This document shows, piece by piece, positions 56,500 to 64,000 of a stretch of 64,000 bases of DNA. The notes under the pieces are model-generated. The model was not told where the DNA came from and ran no database searches. It saw only the letters and a list, made by a program, of their open reading frames with translations. The translations under genes and the position numbers were made by a program. Source of the DNA: Palsa-504 sp963753225 (GTDB taxonomy: Bacteria; Actinomycetota; Actinomycetes; Streptosporangiales; Streptosporangiaceae); contig CAVWBQ010000024.1 in the NCBI GenBank assembly GCA_963753225.1, positions 79,440 through 143,439 of the forward strand, written 5' to 3'. The stretch's first letter is position 1. Every line of letters starts with the position of its first letter.

Positions 56500-56763
56500 G
56501 GCCCCCGCGCGGATGTGGGCAAGCGCCCCCAGGAGCACCGGAGACATCCGCGTCGATGCCGCGTTCGCGGCCATGGCCGAGTACCTGGCCCGCCGGGACG
56601 GATGGGAGGTTCCGTCATGGGCCCGGCTGCCCGGACGTGAGGCATGGCCCTGGTGGTTCGTCACCGACCTGCGCGGCCTCCACCCGCGCCCTGGTCGAGT
56701 CGCCATCCTCGTTTCGCCGCCGCGGCGTCTTCATCACCAGCGGGGCCACTTGACCGCGCATGA
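56500..56763 (+). pseudogene. remnant of an actinobacterial hypothetical protein
   Basis: RVDAAFAAMAEYLARRDGWE and VPSWARLPGREAWPWWFVTD with LRGLHP in one frame, then ALVESPSSFRRRGVFITSGA in another, and LDRA plus stop after a further one-base shift near 56752. Joined, they give the C-terminal part of a protein common in actinobacteria. Two frameshifts and no start indicate decay. Confidence 0.5.
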
Positions 56764-57414
56764 GCACCGGCCTCGGGCGGTAGGACATCCGCGCGCTTCT
56801 CGACGACCTGTCGTGCAAACGATAATGCCACAGCTGGACCGTGAGCTTGTCGCCCCGGCGAACCCGCGACGGCGGCCGGGGATCTTGATCGACCACCAGC
56901 CCGTCGACCGCCATCGGGCGCTCGGTGAGCCGGACGACCCTGACGTGGAGCCCTTGCCGGGTCGCCACCTCCAGGCACACGGATAGAACAGCCCGCGGAC
57001 GTCCGGGAGGGCCCCAGGCCTGTTCCGCCGGCGGCGCGGCGCCAGTTCCTCGGGGAGCAGCCCTAGCAGGCCGCCCAGCAAACCGTCCGCCAGCTCACCG
57101 ACGATGCCCGGATCAGCTTCCGCCATCCCTGCCGATTCGATCCCGGTGCCGGGTTGGCCCAGGCCGCCGCCCGACCGCCGCAAGCCGACCGCCTCGTCGT
57201 AGCGCGTCCGGCGGTCCGGATCGCCGAGTACCCCCCACGCCGTGTCGAGGAGGTGCTGCGCCCGCGTGACCGCCGCGAGCACGTTCGGCCGGGCGCCTGA
57301 GATCAGTTCCGGCCGCAGCAGGGCCACCTTGTCCTGGTATTTCCGTTTGATCGTACGGGTCTGGGCGTCCGGCACCGCGCCGAGGACGTCGTACCAGGTT
57401 ATGCCGGGTTCCAT
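56734..57414 (-). pseudogene. J-domain protein with PASTA-like region, frameshifted
   Basis: From ATG 57414 the first about 70 residues form a J-like domain (ITWYDVLGAVPDAQTRTIKR, LLDTAWGVLGDPDRRTRYDE; no HPD, QDK instead). After PDVRGLFYP the sense frame changes near 56980: VCLEVATRQGLHVRVVRLTE and RPMAVDGLVVDQDPRPPSRV with RRGDKLTVQLWH continue in a neighbouring frame, a PASTA-like module. Homology ends exactly at WH, where the motif TTATCGTTTGCAC (56825-56813) begins. So it has both a frameshift and an altered end. Confidence 0.6.
56813..56825 (-). repeat. copy 1 of the 13-bp motif (TTATCGTTTGCAC on minus)
   Basis: GTGCAAACGATAA on the plus strand. It begins where similarity of the J-domain protein to its relatives ends. 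Confidence 0.9.
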
Positions 57415-57434
57415 GGCGCTTCCCGGTCAGGCCG

Positions 57435-57944
57435 TCAGTCTTCCGCCGTCGGCGGCGTGACCGTGATGCCCCCGGGGATGACCTGGACCGAACGGCCGCG
57501 TACGGTCAGCACCGCAGCGAGGTCAGCCTGCCATGTTCCCAGATTGCCGTAGAGATGGTATTCGGTTCGGTCCTGAGTCGTCACGACCAGGCTCGGGGTA
57601 CCCAGGAAGCCCTCCGATCCGGCGCGGACGCTAGTGATCGAATCGAGCGGTATCACGGTCACGCCGCGGCCACCTTGGGCCACCCTCCTGGCCGCTATCC
57701 TTCGGTCGACCTGTCCGCCGAACCACCTTCCGACCAGAACTCCTGCGACCACACCGAAACCGTTGACGGGCGGGTAGGTGATGCCGACGACGACAAGCGG
57801 TCCCAGGACAGAGCTCAGGGCTTCGGCCCGCCGGCTGACGCGGGCCAGCTTGTCCTGGTAGAGCAGGACCAGACCCAGTCCCCGTCCCTTGCCGGCGACG
57901 CCGAACCCCGCCCGGCGAATCTGGATCAGGCTTCCGTTAGTCAT
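57435..57944 (-). CDS. hypothetical membrane-associated protein
   Basis: A 169-residue protein from ATG 57944 behind GGAGG. A weak hydrophobic segment (about residues 45-75, LGPLVVVGITYPPVNGFGVV) is followed by a beta-rich region (VTVIPLDSITSVRAGSEGFL, SLVVTTQDRTEYHLYGNLG) that resembles a PH-like fold. Its stop is 20 bp from the start of the J-domain remnant on the same strand. Function unknown. Confidence 0.65.
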   Translation of the reverse strand: MTNGSLIQIRRAGFGVAGKGRGLGLVLLYQDKLARVSRRAEALSSVLGPLVVVGITYPPVNGFGVVAGVLVGRWFGGQVDRRIAARRVAQGGRGVTVIPLDSITSVRAGSEGFLGTPSLVVTTQDRTEYHLYGNLGTWQADLAAVLTVRGRSVQVIPGGITVTPPTAED

Positions 57945-58073
57945 GGTTATCCTCCGTGATGTCCGTGCCTCACTCCGCGCAGAGGACCCGTAGCCAGCGG
58001 TGATACATATATGCGCCCCGGGTATCTGCGCGCGGCTTGGGCGCTCTATGGGGAGGAACCAGGACGCAGTCGC

Positions 58074-58117
58074 ACCTATATAGAGAACTTGACAGGAGGG
58101 TCGGACCTATTTAGAGT
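58074..58117 (+). promoter_or_regulatory. padR promoter with two direct-repeat operators
   Basis: TTGACA (58089-58094), a 17-bp spacer and TAGAGT (58112-58117), six bases before the ATG at 58124, so the mRNA is probably leaderless. ACCTATATAGAG (58074-58085) and ACCTATTTAGAG (58105-58116) are direct repeats 31 bp apart, flanking the -35 and covering the -10. They are the obvious sites for PadR autoregulation. Confidence 0.7.
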
Positions 58118-58123
58118 CCTGGT

Positions 58124-58450
58124 ATGGGGTTGCGGTTGACCGTCCAGGTGCAGCTGGTCTTGCAGGCGCTGCTCCGTGATCCGGCCAGGGAGATGTACGG
58201 GCTGGAGTTGTCCGAGGAGACCGGGCTCCAGCCCGGGACGGCCTATCCCATCCTTCTGCGGCTGGAACACGAGGGCTGGGTGACCAGCCGCTGGGAGGAT
58301 GTCGACCCGCGAGCGGAAAAACGCCCGGCCCGGCGGTACTACCGCCTGACGGCCGGCGGCGCGGTCCAGGCCAGCGCCGCTCTCGCCGGGGCGCGGCGCC
58401 CGAAGGATACGGCGCTGCGCCGTCTCGCCGAGGGAGGTGGCGTCGGATGA
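58124..58450 (+). CDS. PadR family transcriptional regulator
   Basis: A 108-residue winged-helix repressor: LQALLRDPAREMYGLELSEE, TGLQPGTAYPILLRLEHEGW and KRPARRYYRLTAGGAVQASA. The dimerisation helix is short, as in the small PadR subgroup. The stop overlaps the next gene as ATGA. It likely represses its own two-gene operon through the repeats in its promoter, in response to an unknown ligand. Confidence 0.9.
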   Translation: MGLRLTVQVQLVLQALLRDPAREMYGLELSEETGLQPGTAYPILLRLEHEGWVTSRWEDVDPRAEKRPARRYYRLTAGGAVQASAALAGARRPKDTALRRLAEGGGVG

Positions 58451-58941
58451 TGCCCGCCATTGACCCGCGTTACGATGCGCGCAGGAAGCGAGCGCGTGTC
58501 GCCATGTTCATCACCGCGGGCGCGGTCATGGCCTCCTCGGCACTGGGCGGAACGCGTTTCGGCGGCTGGCGATGGGCGCCGTGGGTCCTTGGCCTCACCG
58601 TCATCATCGTCTTCACCGCCATCTCCATGAATTCTGGCGGCGGCCCGCGTGGCCGCCGCGGGATAAGCGGGCTCAGCGGTCGTGATCGGGCTGCGGGCGA
58701 CCGGTTTGACGGCCTGGTGACGCACCGGTGGCACGGGCTTGTCATGGTGTCGCGGATGATGCCCGGGCCCGCTGGCCGCCGGTGGCTGGCGGAAGCGGAG
58801 AGCGTGTTGCGGGAGATCACTGCTGCCCGGCGGGCCACGGCGGTCCGCAGCTACCTGCTGTCCGGACCCCGGGTGGCGGCGGTGATGTGGGCATATGCGG
58901 GCCTGCGGCGGGTACGGCCCGGCCCGCGCCATCCGAGATGA
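58447..58941 (+). CDS. membrane protein co-transcribed with padR
   Basis: A 164-residue protein with two hydrophobic helices (about residues 17-35 and 43-62, RWAPWVLGLTVIIVFTAISM) and a basic cytoplasmic C-terminal half (WLAEAESVLREITAARRATA). It starts at ATG 58447 inside the padR stop. Small membrane partners of PadR are common in actinobacteria. Function unknown. Confidence 0.72.
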   Translation: MMPAIDPRYDARRKRARVAMFITAGAVMASSALGGTRFGGWRWAPWVLGLTVIIVFTAISMNSGGGPRGRRGISGLSGRDRAAGDRFDGLVTHRWHGLVMVSRMMPGPAGRRWLAEAESVLREITAARRATAVRSYLLSGPRVAAVMWAYAGLRRVRPGPRHPR

Positions 58942-59002
58942 TGGCCCGCGGTTGCATGGAGTTTTCCAGTAGAACTTTCAGTGACCACAGTGAGGATTTC
59001 GC

Positions 59003-59209
59003 ATGCCGCTCGAAAGAACACCAGAGAGGTCAAAGCGTGTCGCGATTGGCGAATCTATACTCGCCATCGTCCTCGTGGTGGTCGCGGCCGTGACGGGTAT
59101 TTGGTTTGCTTATATCGTCGCGGCAGTCGCTCTGCTGTTTGCCGCTTTTGTGTGGGTGCGGGCCAATCGGGAGATTAATGGTCGCGGCGGGAATAACATT
59201 ACAGCCTAG
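59003..59209 (+). CDS. small membrane protein
   Basis: A 68-residue protein with two closely spaced hydrophobic helices (residues about 13-32 and 34-52, ILAIVLVVVAAVTGIWFAYI) between charged ends. ATG 59003 follows TGAGG. It has no known family. Base composition is more AT-rich than its neighbours, consistent with foreign or relaxed DNA. Confidence 0.55.
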   Translation: MPLERTPERSKRVAIGESILAIVLVVVAAVTGIWFAYIVAAVALLFAAFVWVRANREINGRGGNNITA

Positions 59210-59309
59210 CTCTAGGCAACCTGACGTTCATCACCTGGGAATCCAGACGGCTGAGTCCCGTAGCGGAGACCGCGAGCTGCCCTGAATGTGAGGGTGAAGA
59301 CAGCCCGCC

Positions 59310-59322
59310 GTGCAAGCGATAA
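59310..59322 (-). repeat. copy 2 of the 13-bp motif (TTATCGCTTGCAC on minus)
   Basis: GTGCAAGCGATAA on the plus strand, in the same orientation as copy 1. The RelE-like fragment ends here. Confidence 0.9.
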
Positions 59323-59418
59323 CCACACATTTCGTGCGGCGTTCAGTTGCATGTTGCGGCGGGCCTGGCCGGACAGGCTCACCGAGTACGGCCCGTGCTC
59401 AGCCGGGTCCCCGCTCAA
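59323..59418 (-). pseudogene. truncated RelE-like toxin
   Basis: TTG 59418 overlaps the antitoxin stop. The reading is SGDPAEHGPYSVSLSGQARR and NMQLNAARNV, like the first strand and helix of RelE toxins (YSVxLSxxARRxL). After about 32 residues it runs into motif copy 2 and loses similarity. Identification is by position and the short N-terminus, so modest confidence. Confidence 0.45.
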
Positions 59419-59615
59419 CGCGGGCCCGGCCGCCGCTGCTCCAACTCAGCGCGAACCTGCCCGGCGGTGTAGACATCGCCCGCCGCGAAGTCATCACGTG
59501 ATTGCCGCAGGTCTGCCAGGGTCTCCTCGTCACTGAGGATGTCCAGCGTCTCCTGCATGGACTCGTACTCCGCCACGGAGATCAGCATCACGTCGGCCCG
59601 CCCGTGACGGCGCCG
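59415..59615 (-). pseudogene. Phd/YefM antitoxin lacking its N-terminus
   Basis: RRHGRADVMLISVAEYESMQ, then ETLDILSDEETLADLRQSRD and the toxin-binding tail YTAGQVRAELEQRRPGPR, are the C-terminal two thirds of a Phd antitoxin. The DNA-binding start is missing; upstream sequence switches at about 59616-59640, at motif copy 3. It overlaps the RelE fragment, as in intact Phd-RelE operons. Confidence 0.7.
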
Positions 59616-59627
59616 GTAGCTACTGCG

Positions 59628-59640
59628 GTGCAAACGATTA
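59628..59640 (-). repeat. copy 3 of the 13-bp motif (TAATCGTTTGCAC on minus)
   Basis: GTGCAAACGATTA on the plus strand. It lies exactly between the HepT fragment and the Phd fragment. Confidence 0.9.
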
Positions 59641-59745
59641 CTACACCCTTGTCGCACGGATCGAGGCCCCGGCTTCCTGTCGTAGGACAGCAGTGTCGTC
59701 GGCAATGCTCCGGATCAGCCTCAGGACGCGATCTTCGTCTACCAC
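59641..59745 (-). pseudogene. HepT-like toxin, N-terminal fragment
   Basis: GTG 59745 starts VVDEDRVLRLIRSIADDTAV and LRQEAGAS, the first helix of HepT/DUF86 ribonucleases. A stop follows at 59641, directly at motif copy 3, after only 34 residues (family about 110-140). No MNT antitoxin is adjacent. A remnant. Confidence 0.5.
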
Positions 59746-59773
59746 GAGCTACCCGCGCAGGCCGGCAACCGTT

Positions 59774-59786
59774 GTGCAAGCGATAA
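59774..59786 (-). repeat. copy 4 of the 13-bp motif (TTATCGCTTGCAC on minus)
   Basis: GTGCAAGCGATAA on the plus strand, 28 bp upstream of the HepT fragment start and in the same orientation as the other three copies. Confidence 0.9.
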
Positions 59787-60107
59787 CGAATCACGTTGTC
59801 CAGGCTGGCGCTCGCTTGATTTGCGCGCTGGACGAGATTAGGTCTGGTTCTGGCCGCCGTCAGGAAGGCCAGTACGGGTCAGTTTCCAATCCGTCGCCCA
59901 CAATCGGAAACTCGAAGCTGATCTCCCAGCTCAACGAGTTATGTGGGAATGCCGACACGCCCCCGCATGGGTGGCGTAACGACACGCTCTGCCGGCCTGG
60001 CTCCCAGGCGGGAACGTCGTGCTGTCGTCTTCGCCTGAAAAATCGCGCCGCAATGGGAATCGGGCTACAGTCACGACCATCTGAATCAGGGCGAACTTGG
60101 AGGAACG
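59787..60107 (+). other. interval before the methyltransferase gene
   Basis: These 321 bp contain an AGTTTCC/GGAAACT inverted pair around 59880-59911 and no gene I can support. The final bases GGAGGAACG form the ribosome site of the next gene. Confidence 0.4.
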
Positions 60108-60917
60108 GTGGCCGACGACGAGCAGGTGCCGACCGTACCCGACGCTCGTACTCCGAACATGGCGCGCATGTACGACTACGCGTTGGGCGGGAAGGACAAC
60201 TACGCCGCTGACCGTGCCGCGATAGAAAAGCTGTTCCAGATGTCGCCGGAGAACCGTGATGTACCCAGGGCTAACCGGCGGTTCCTTGGCCGAGCCGTGC
60301 GTTTCGTCGCTGGCCAGGGCATCAAGCAGTTCCTCGACCTCGGCGCCGGCTTTCCCAGTCAGGGCAATGTGCATGAGGTTGCCGGGCAGGTCAGCCCGGA
60401 CGCGCATGTGGTCTATATCGATGACGATCCTGTTGTGGTCAACCACGCCAGGGCGCTGCTGGCGACCGACCGCTCCATCACCGCAGTGATCCAGAGTGAC
60501 CTCCGGGACGCGGGGAAGGCCTTCGCCGATCCCGACATGGGTCGGCTGATCGACTTCTCCCAGCCGGTCGCTATCCTGTTCGTCTCCGTCCTGCATGGAA
60601 TACCTGACAAGGATGACCCGTGGGGCGTCGTCCAGGCTTTCGCCAGCCGGATGGCGCCGGGCAGCTATCTCATCGTGTCCCACCTCACCCGTGATGGCCA
60701 TCCGGCCGATGTTGTCAGCCAGAAGGAGAAGGTCTTCGCGGAGTCAGACACCCCGTTCGTGTACCGCAGCCGTGCGGATATCCTGCGCTTCTTCGACGGG
60801 TTCGAGCTGGCCGAACCCGGGTTGACCCACGTGACGCGATGGCGGGGGGACGACTTGGACGAGAAAATGAGTGCAGCCTGCCAGTGGTGGCTCGGTGGAG
60901 TTGGCCGCAAGGTCTGA
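60108..60917 (+). CDS. SAM-dependent methyltransferase (DUF574 / Methyltransf_19)
   Basis: A 269-residue protein from GTG 60108 behind GGAGG. PNMARMYDYALGGKDNYAAD is the family hallmark, QFLDLGAGFPSQGNVHEVAG is motif I, and VVYIDDDPVVVNHARALL and AVIQSDLRDAGKAFADP follow. FVSVLHGIPDKDDPWGVVQA and MAPGSYLIVSHLTRDG complete the fold. This family is greatly expanded in Streptomyces-like actinomycetes, with unknown substrates. Confidence 0.9.
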   Translation: MADDEQVPTVPDARTPNMARMYDYALGGKDNYAADRAAIEKLFQMSPENRDVPRANRRFLGRAVRFVAGQGIKQFLDLGAGFPSQGNVHEVAGQVSPDAHVVYIDDDPVVVNHARALLATDRSITAVIQSDLRDAGKAFADPDMGRLIDFSQPVAILFVSVLHGIPDKDDPWGVVQAFASRMAPGSYLIVSHLTRDGHPADVVSQKEKVFAESDTPFVYRSRADILRFFDGFELAEPGLTHVTRWRGDDLDEKMSAACQWWLGGVGRKV

Positions 60918-61046
60918 GATAAGGCCCTTCGCCCACTACACACGTCGGACGTCCGTCTCTAGTACGGGTCTCGTTTCATCCGCCGACCGCTGTTCCGGGC
61001 GCTGCCCTGGGCTGAAGGCTGCGTGTGGGGGCACTGAGTCAGGCGG

Positions 61047-61169
61047 TCGCAGCTGACACGCCACCGGCACGGGGTCCATATCCTGCTCGAACATCGCGGC
61101 GGCCGTCAGCCGCACCTTCTCCCGCCGCCCTCCCGCAGCGGTCAGGCCACCACCATCGGGATATCTCAT
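61047..61169 (-). mobile_element. IS630-family transposase remnant
   Basis: From ATG 61169: MRYPDGGGLTAAGGRREKVR and LTAAAMFEQDMDPVPVACQL, the start of the helix-turn-helix region of IS630-like transposases. After about 41 residues the sequence loses similarity. No inverted repeats or DDE domain are visible. The rest of 60918-61360 holds no other gene. Confidence 0.5.
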
Positions 61170-61360
61170 ACATTCTGGCGTAGACCGGGCCGTGGCCCGG
61201 ATCGCGCCGCTGTGATCAGAAAGATAAACAGACGCAGACCCCGGCAATTCGATCCCTGTGTTAGTGCGCCTGCTGGCCGCGTTGGCCCTCATTCGTCATA
61301 GTGCTGATTCAGCCACCGGCTAATGGGGTAGAGGGTGTGAGACGACAATCGAAATGGGGG

Positions 61361-61747
61361 ATGGGGATGGAACGCGTGCCGAGGATTTTCTGTCTGGCGG
61401 GCCTAGCCGTAGGGTTGTGCATCGTCCCCATATCAGCACAGTCCGCAGATGCGGCGGTCTCGCCGGGCCAAGGCGTCGTAGTGGCTGTCACTTACGAAGG
61501 TATTGCGAACCCGGTTCAATACTCTTTCAACGAGTGCATCCCTATCGACCGCGATGGCCACCTGGCTACCAAGCTGGCGTTCGAGCAGGACGCGGCCCTA
61601 TTCGGCTATCCCAACCCCGATTGCACCGGTGGCACGTTCCCGCCTGTGCCTATACCTGTATTTAAGGGCCTGGTCATCGAAAACACAGCGGATGCTCTCA
61701 GTGCGTTTGGTGAGGCGTTTGAGGCCACTCCGGGTCCCATACCCTGA
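61361..61747 (+). CDS. small secreted protein
   Basis: A 128-residue protein with a signal peptide (ERVPRIFCLAGLAVGLCIVP, then ISAQSADA) and a short acidic mature part with two Cys (NECIPIDRDG, NPDCTGG). The region upstream is G-rich; ATG 61361 or 61367 is likely, and an open frame extends to GTG 61301. No domain is recognised. Confidence 0.6.
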   Translation: MGMERVPRIFCLAGLAVGLCIVPISAQSADAAVSPGQGVVVAVTYEGIANPVQYSFNECIPIDRDGHLATKLAFEQDAALFGYPNPDCTGGTFPPVPIPVFKGLVIENTADALSAFGEAFEATPGPIP

Positions 61748-62223
61748 CGCGGACCTTGACGCCAACCACGGACTTAAGACTTATCAATGCCGCCACCGCC
61801 GGCTCGTAAGTGCTATCCAACAGATTCCTGAATCTTACGGCTGGCATCCCCTTGCGGGGGCTGGCATCCCTTTCGGGGGCTGGCATCCCCTGCGGGGGCT
61901 GCCATGCGGCAAGGTAAGAAACCGGTTCTGGTCTCGCAGATATCCAACGTGCTTGATGGTCCGCATAGTCTGGTGAACGCTCATATGCATCCATGACGTG
62001 TTTGGCGGCCTACCTGGTTTCAGGTTACCGGTTGTGACGAGAAGGAGCCGGGCGGAGTGGACTGAATTGCCGTGCCCGCCGCTCGGGAAGGTGTGACCGA
62101 GGCACCTGGCACGGGATCTTGGCTACGTCCGCTTTCTCGGAACGACCGTTTCCGGGGACTGAGCGCGCCTACGGTCGGCTGACGTCGTGCCGTCCCGGCC
62201 CGTCAGTGCTTTGCTGAGCGTCC
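61748..62223. other. interval with hairpin repeats, no gene
   Basis: Apart from the three repeats at 61841-61898 I see no supported gene. Base composition is more even than in coding regions. Confidence 0.4.
61841..61898 (+). repeat. three 19-20-bp hairpin repeats
   Basis: CTGGCATCCCCTTGCGGGGG, CTGGCATCCCTTTCGGGGG and CTGGCATCCCCTGCGGGGG follow in tandem. Each unit can fold as CCCC/GGGG. They lie in noncoding sequence. Confidence 0.9.
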
Positions 62224-63874
62224 TTAGACGCAGGCAAGCGCCTCGCGCAACGGGTCAAGGCCCATAGCGCCCAGGCTGAGCGCCTTGGCGTGAAAGTCCT
62301 TGAGGCTGAAGGCTCCTGCGGCTCGTGCCATGGCGTCCTGCCTGGCCTGCAGCCAGATCCGTTCACCGAGCTTGTATGAAGGGGCCTGACCCGGCATGCC
62401 GAGGCAGCGGCGTAGCTCGGCGCGCAGTTGCCGTTCATCCCAGCTGGAGTGGGCGCGCAGGAGCTCCCAGGCGATCTCTGCATTCCAGCGCTCGCCCTCG
62501 CGCCAGCCGGTGCCCCGTGGGACATCCAGTTCCAGGTGCACCCCGATGTCCAGGGGCACCTGGACGGCGAGCAGCTGCTGACTGTCGAGCATCCCGAGAT
62601 ATGCCCCCGGGTCGTCCAGGTATCCGAGCTCTCCCATGAGCCGCTCGGCGTAGAGCGCCCAGCCCTCGCCGTGGCCGGATACCCAGGACATGCGCTGCCA
62701 GCGGTTCAGACTCTCCCTCTGCGTCATGGCGTGCGATATCTGCAGGTGATGGCCGGGGACGCCCTCGTGGTAGACGACCGTGACCTCCTTCCAGGTGGAG
62801 AAAGCCTCAACGCCGTCCGGCACCGACCACCACATCCGCCCGGGCCGGGACCAGTCATCGGAGGGCCCGGTGTACCAGATCCCTCCGTCGTTGGTGGGGG
62901 CGATCACGGCCTCGATCCGGTGCGCGGGCTGCGGGATGTCGAAGTGCCTCCCGTGCAGCTCTGAAATGGTGTGCTCGGCATGTTCCTGCATCCAGGCACG
63001 AACCTCTCGCGCCCCTCGACGCGCCGGGCCGGGTCTTGGTCAGGATCGCCAGGGCCTCCGCCACGGTGGCCCCGAGCCGGACCAGGTTACTGACCCGCGC
63101 CATCTCGGCCCGCAGCCGGGCGATCTCCTGCCAGCTCCAGGCGTAGGCTTCCCGGAGGTCCACGGCGGCGCCGAGGTAGTGTCGCGAGGCCCGGGCGTAG
63201 ATCTAGGCCCGCAGGCATCCTTCTCCCTGGCCAGCGGCATCAGCTCGCGGCCGAGGAAGGCGCAGCTCGGCCGTGGCGGCCGTAGCCCGCGCGCGGCCAC
63301 GACCAGCTCCCCGCGCGGCGACTCCGGGACTGCGGTCAGCCGCCTGGCCAGTCCTGAATAGAAGGAATCCCCCGGCTTGGCCCAGGCCGCGCGCTGCCCG
63401 GCGATCTCCTCGACCTGCCGCCTGGCCGCGGAGCGGCCATTCCTGGCCGCGTCGAGCAAGGTCGCCGACAACTGGCGGTAGCCCCGGCACCGCGGCCATT
63501 GGCTTGGCAATGTCGGCGGCGGCCTCCTCGCCCTCCGTGGGCATCAGGTCGAAGACCTCGCGCACCATCTGCACCCAGCTGTTGATGGTGTTGAGTTCGC
63601 TGGTGGTGTCCCCGGCGTCGTAGCGCTCCACAGCCAGTGCCAGGCGCTCCCGCATCGCGGCCCGCGCGGCCTGCTCGCGCGGGTCCGGGGCTTCGGCCGC
63701 GTCCAGGGCCGCGAGGGTTGAGCGATCCAGCCCGGCCCGTCCGGCGAATCCGTCCGCGCTGAGATCCGGCAGCTCGTGGTCGTGCCCCGCGATCCCGGAG
63801 TAAGTCGCGTGGTCCGGGTCCAGGGCGGCGGCCCGCTCCACGTACTCCGCCGCGATGTCGTCGATCGAAGGCAT
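62224..63874 (-). pseudogene. DUF885 family protein, multiply frameshifted
   Basis: The N-terminus from ATG 63874 (IDDIAAEYVERAAALDPDHA) and the C-terminal half (VVYHEGVPGHHLQISHAMTQ, WVSGHGEGWALYAERLMGEL, SYKLGERIWLQARQDAMARA) match DUF885, a family with HExxGHH-type metal-binding features. In between the frame changes at about 63482 (one extra G in a run of four), near 63205 and near 63010. Joined, the product would be about 550 residues, the usual size. The first break is a homopolymer, the others are not obviously so. Confidence 0.75.
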
Positions 63875-63938
63875 ACCTGAAACCTAGCCGCGCCGCGCCG
63901 GATGGCCATGCCAACAACCCAGTCGCGGGCCAATGCCG

Positions 63939-64000
63939 CTGTGCATGTTGCCTCTCAATCTCGAACGCTGCCTCGATGGAGTTGCCGTCCAGCCAGAGCA
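63939..64000 (-). pseudogene. fragment entering from the right edge, nuclease-like
   Basis: The last bases on the minus strand read LWLDGNSIEAAFEIERQHA, then continue without homology into the DUF885 start region. D-x(n)-EAAFEIE resembles the active-site strands of restriction-like nucleases, but the piece is too short to assign. Confidence 0.25.

Noticed and set aside
56813..59786. Integron attC array as explanation of the 13-bp motif
   Set aside because: No RYYYAAC/GTTRRRY cores, no imperfect palindromes around the copies and no integron integrase in the window, so only the neutral description is kept.

Overview
The window is about 71-73% GC by eye. It has strong G/C preference at third codon positions, GTG/TTG starts, WhiB, DUF2993, DUF222-HNH and FIST proteins, and the mrx1-uvrD2-whiB7 neighbourhood. 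All of this points to the chromosome of a high-GC filamentous-type actinomycete (Streptosporangiales/Streptomyces-like). I cannot name the species.

Layout. 1-3.1 kb (minus): a LuxR-type AAA ATPase regulator that runs off the left edge, with a small upstream partner. 3.3 kb: a truncated haemoglobin carrying a tandem-repeat insertion. 3.9-17.0 kb: a GntR/UTRA regulator divergent from a co-directional myo-inositol operon. The operon order is iolC, Cgl0159-type aldolase, iolB, iolD, mmsA, ABC binding protein, permease, ATPase, iolE (frameshifted as read), iolG and iolH. Together these cover import, oxidation, dehydration, ring opening, isomerisation, phosphorylation, aldol cleavage and conversion of malonic semialdehyde to acetyl-CoA. 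17-21 kb: a small Cys-rich protein, an SDR and the ribosomal GTPase TypA. 20.5-30.1 kb: two DUF11-type surface proteins, one of them a giant of about 2,880 residues with 14 tandem modules. 30.1-31.3 kb: a ParA plus ribbon-helix-helix pair with striking palindromes upstream. 31.3-35.3 kb: mycoredoxin, a UvrD2-like helicase, TesB and whiB7. The whiB7 leader contains a translated ORF, a terminator and a competing antiterminator helix.

36-50.8 kb holds mostly ordinary metabolism: SDRs, GpsA, DUF2993, a PPOX/F420 protein, a thiolase, a FIST sensor, an esterase, FadR, a CaiB/BaiF CoA-transferase and a histidine phosphatase. It also holds a three-gene exported redox module (Ser/Pro/Ala-rich exported protein, four-to-five-helix membrane protein, Tat/lipoprotein Rieske) behind a repeat-rich 770-bp intergenic region.

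50.8-64 kb is accessory and decaying. It contains a DUF4239 gene with an internal amber codon, a DUF222-HNH endonuclease, fragments of an ADP-forming acyl-CoA synthetase and a DUF35 protein, a frameshifted J-domain protein, remnants of Phd/RelE and HepT toxin-antitoxin genes, an IS630 remnant and a multiply frameshifted DUF885 gene. Intact genes among them include a crotonase, a PadR pair, a DUF574 methyltransferase and small exported proteins.

Two patterns cut across the window. First, 15-bp (five-codon) in-frame tandem repeats occur inside many unrelated genes. Second, a 13-bp motif (GTGCAARCGATWA, always in the same orientation) occurs four times in 3 kb and lies at the broken ends of gene fragments. 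Several frameshifts fall in G/C homopolymers, so sequencing error must be excluded before those genes are called dead.
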